A stretch of DNA of 64,000 nt from Zeus faber. Taxonomy: Eukaryota > Chordata > Actinopteri > Zeiformes > Zeidae. Position numbers and translations under genes: made by a program. Location of the stretch: the NCBI GenBank assembly GCA_960531495.1, contig OY482847.1, forward strand, positions 19,254,066 through 19,318,065. The letters are read 5' to 3'. Each line of letters opens with the position of its first letter. The stretch's first letter is position 1. The notes beneath the pieces are model-generated. The model was not told where the DNA came from, did no database searches, and was given only the letters and a program-made list of their open reading frames with translations. Below, one piece after another: positions 63,035 through 64,000 of the stretch.

Positions 63035-64000
<966 letters not shown>

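Overview
This is a gene-sparse, repeat-rich stretch of a teleost fish genome. The evidence is vertebrate-type split genes with GT-AG introns and multi-kilobase UTRs, long CA/TG microsatellites, CpG islands at gene starts, and a dense load of fish-type transposons (Tc1/mariner, Tigger/pogo, hAT- and Harbinger-like MITEs, L2-like LINEs). No bacterial, phage, CRISPR or operon structure is present. Three genes can be named from protein sequence, and a fourth begins at the right end. Layout: 1-408 is the C-terminal end of ataxin-1-like (ATXN1L, +), followed by a long AT-rich 3' UTR to about 5.6 kb. ZNF821 lies on the minus strand (coding 8567-18281, six coding exons, 482 aa); it converges on ATXN1L and starts in a CpG-rich region at 17.1-18.5 kb. 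AP1G1 (gamma-1 adaptin, +) has a non-coding first exon near 20.3-20.4 kb, a 13.7-kb first intron, 22 coding exons from 34069 to 56187 (821 aa, every junction in frame) and a long 3' UTR to about 59.1 kb. A GC-box-rich higher-order minisatellite (61.8-62.6 kb) sits directly before a CpG island and a candidate first coding exon of an unidentified gene (62815-63034, +). ATXN1L, ZNF821 and AP1G1 are also neighbours in mammals, but the arrangement here differs. ZNF821 and AP1G1 form a divergent pair with start exons about 2 kb apart, and no IST1 coding exon is visible between ATXN1L and ZNF821. The products act separately: ATXN1L is a nuclear co-repressor scaffold, ZNF821 a zinc-finger/STPR DNA-binding protein, and AP1G1 the large gamma subunit of the AP-1 clathrin adaptor at the trans-Golgi and endosomes. 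Introns 1, 4, 5 and 15 of AP1G1 hold most of the transposons. They include a mariner inserted inside an older MITE (31.1-32.8 kb), a LINE fragment inside a Harbinger-like MITE (44.1-45.2 kb), an inverted-repeat element with arms over 100 bp (29.3-30.1 kb) and a nearly complete Tc1 copy with a broken transposase (36.8-38.3 kb). I found no convincing new multi-gene system. The observations most worth checking are the GC-box minisatellite, a UG repeat against the AP1G1 exon-10 splice site, a MITE end that may supply the branch site of the last AP1G1 exon, the start codon of ZNF821 formed by a 4-nt coding exon, and a Cys/Gly/Pro-rich expansion in ZNF821.
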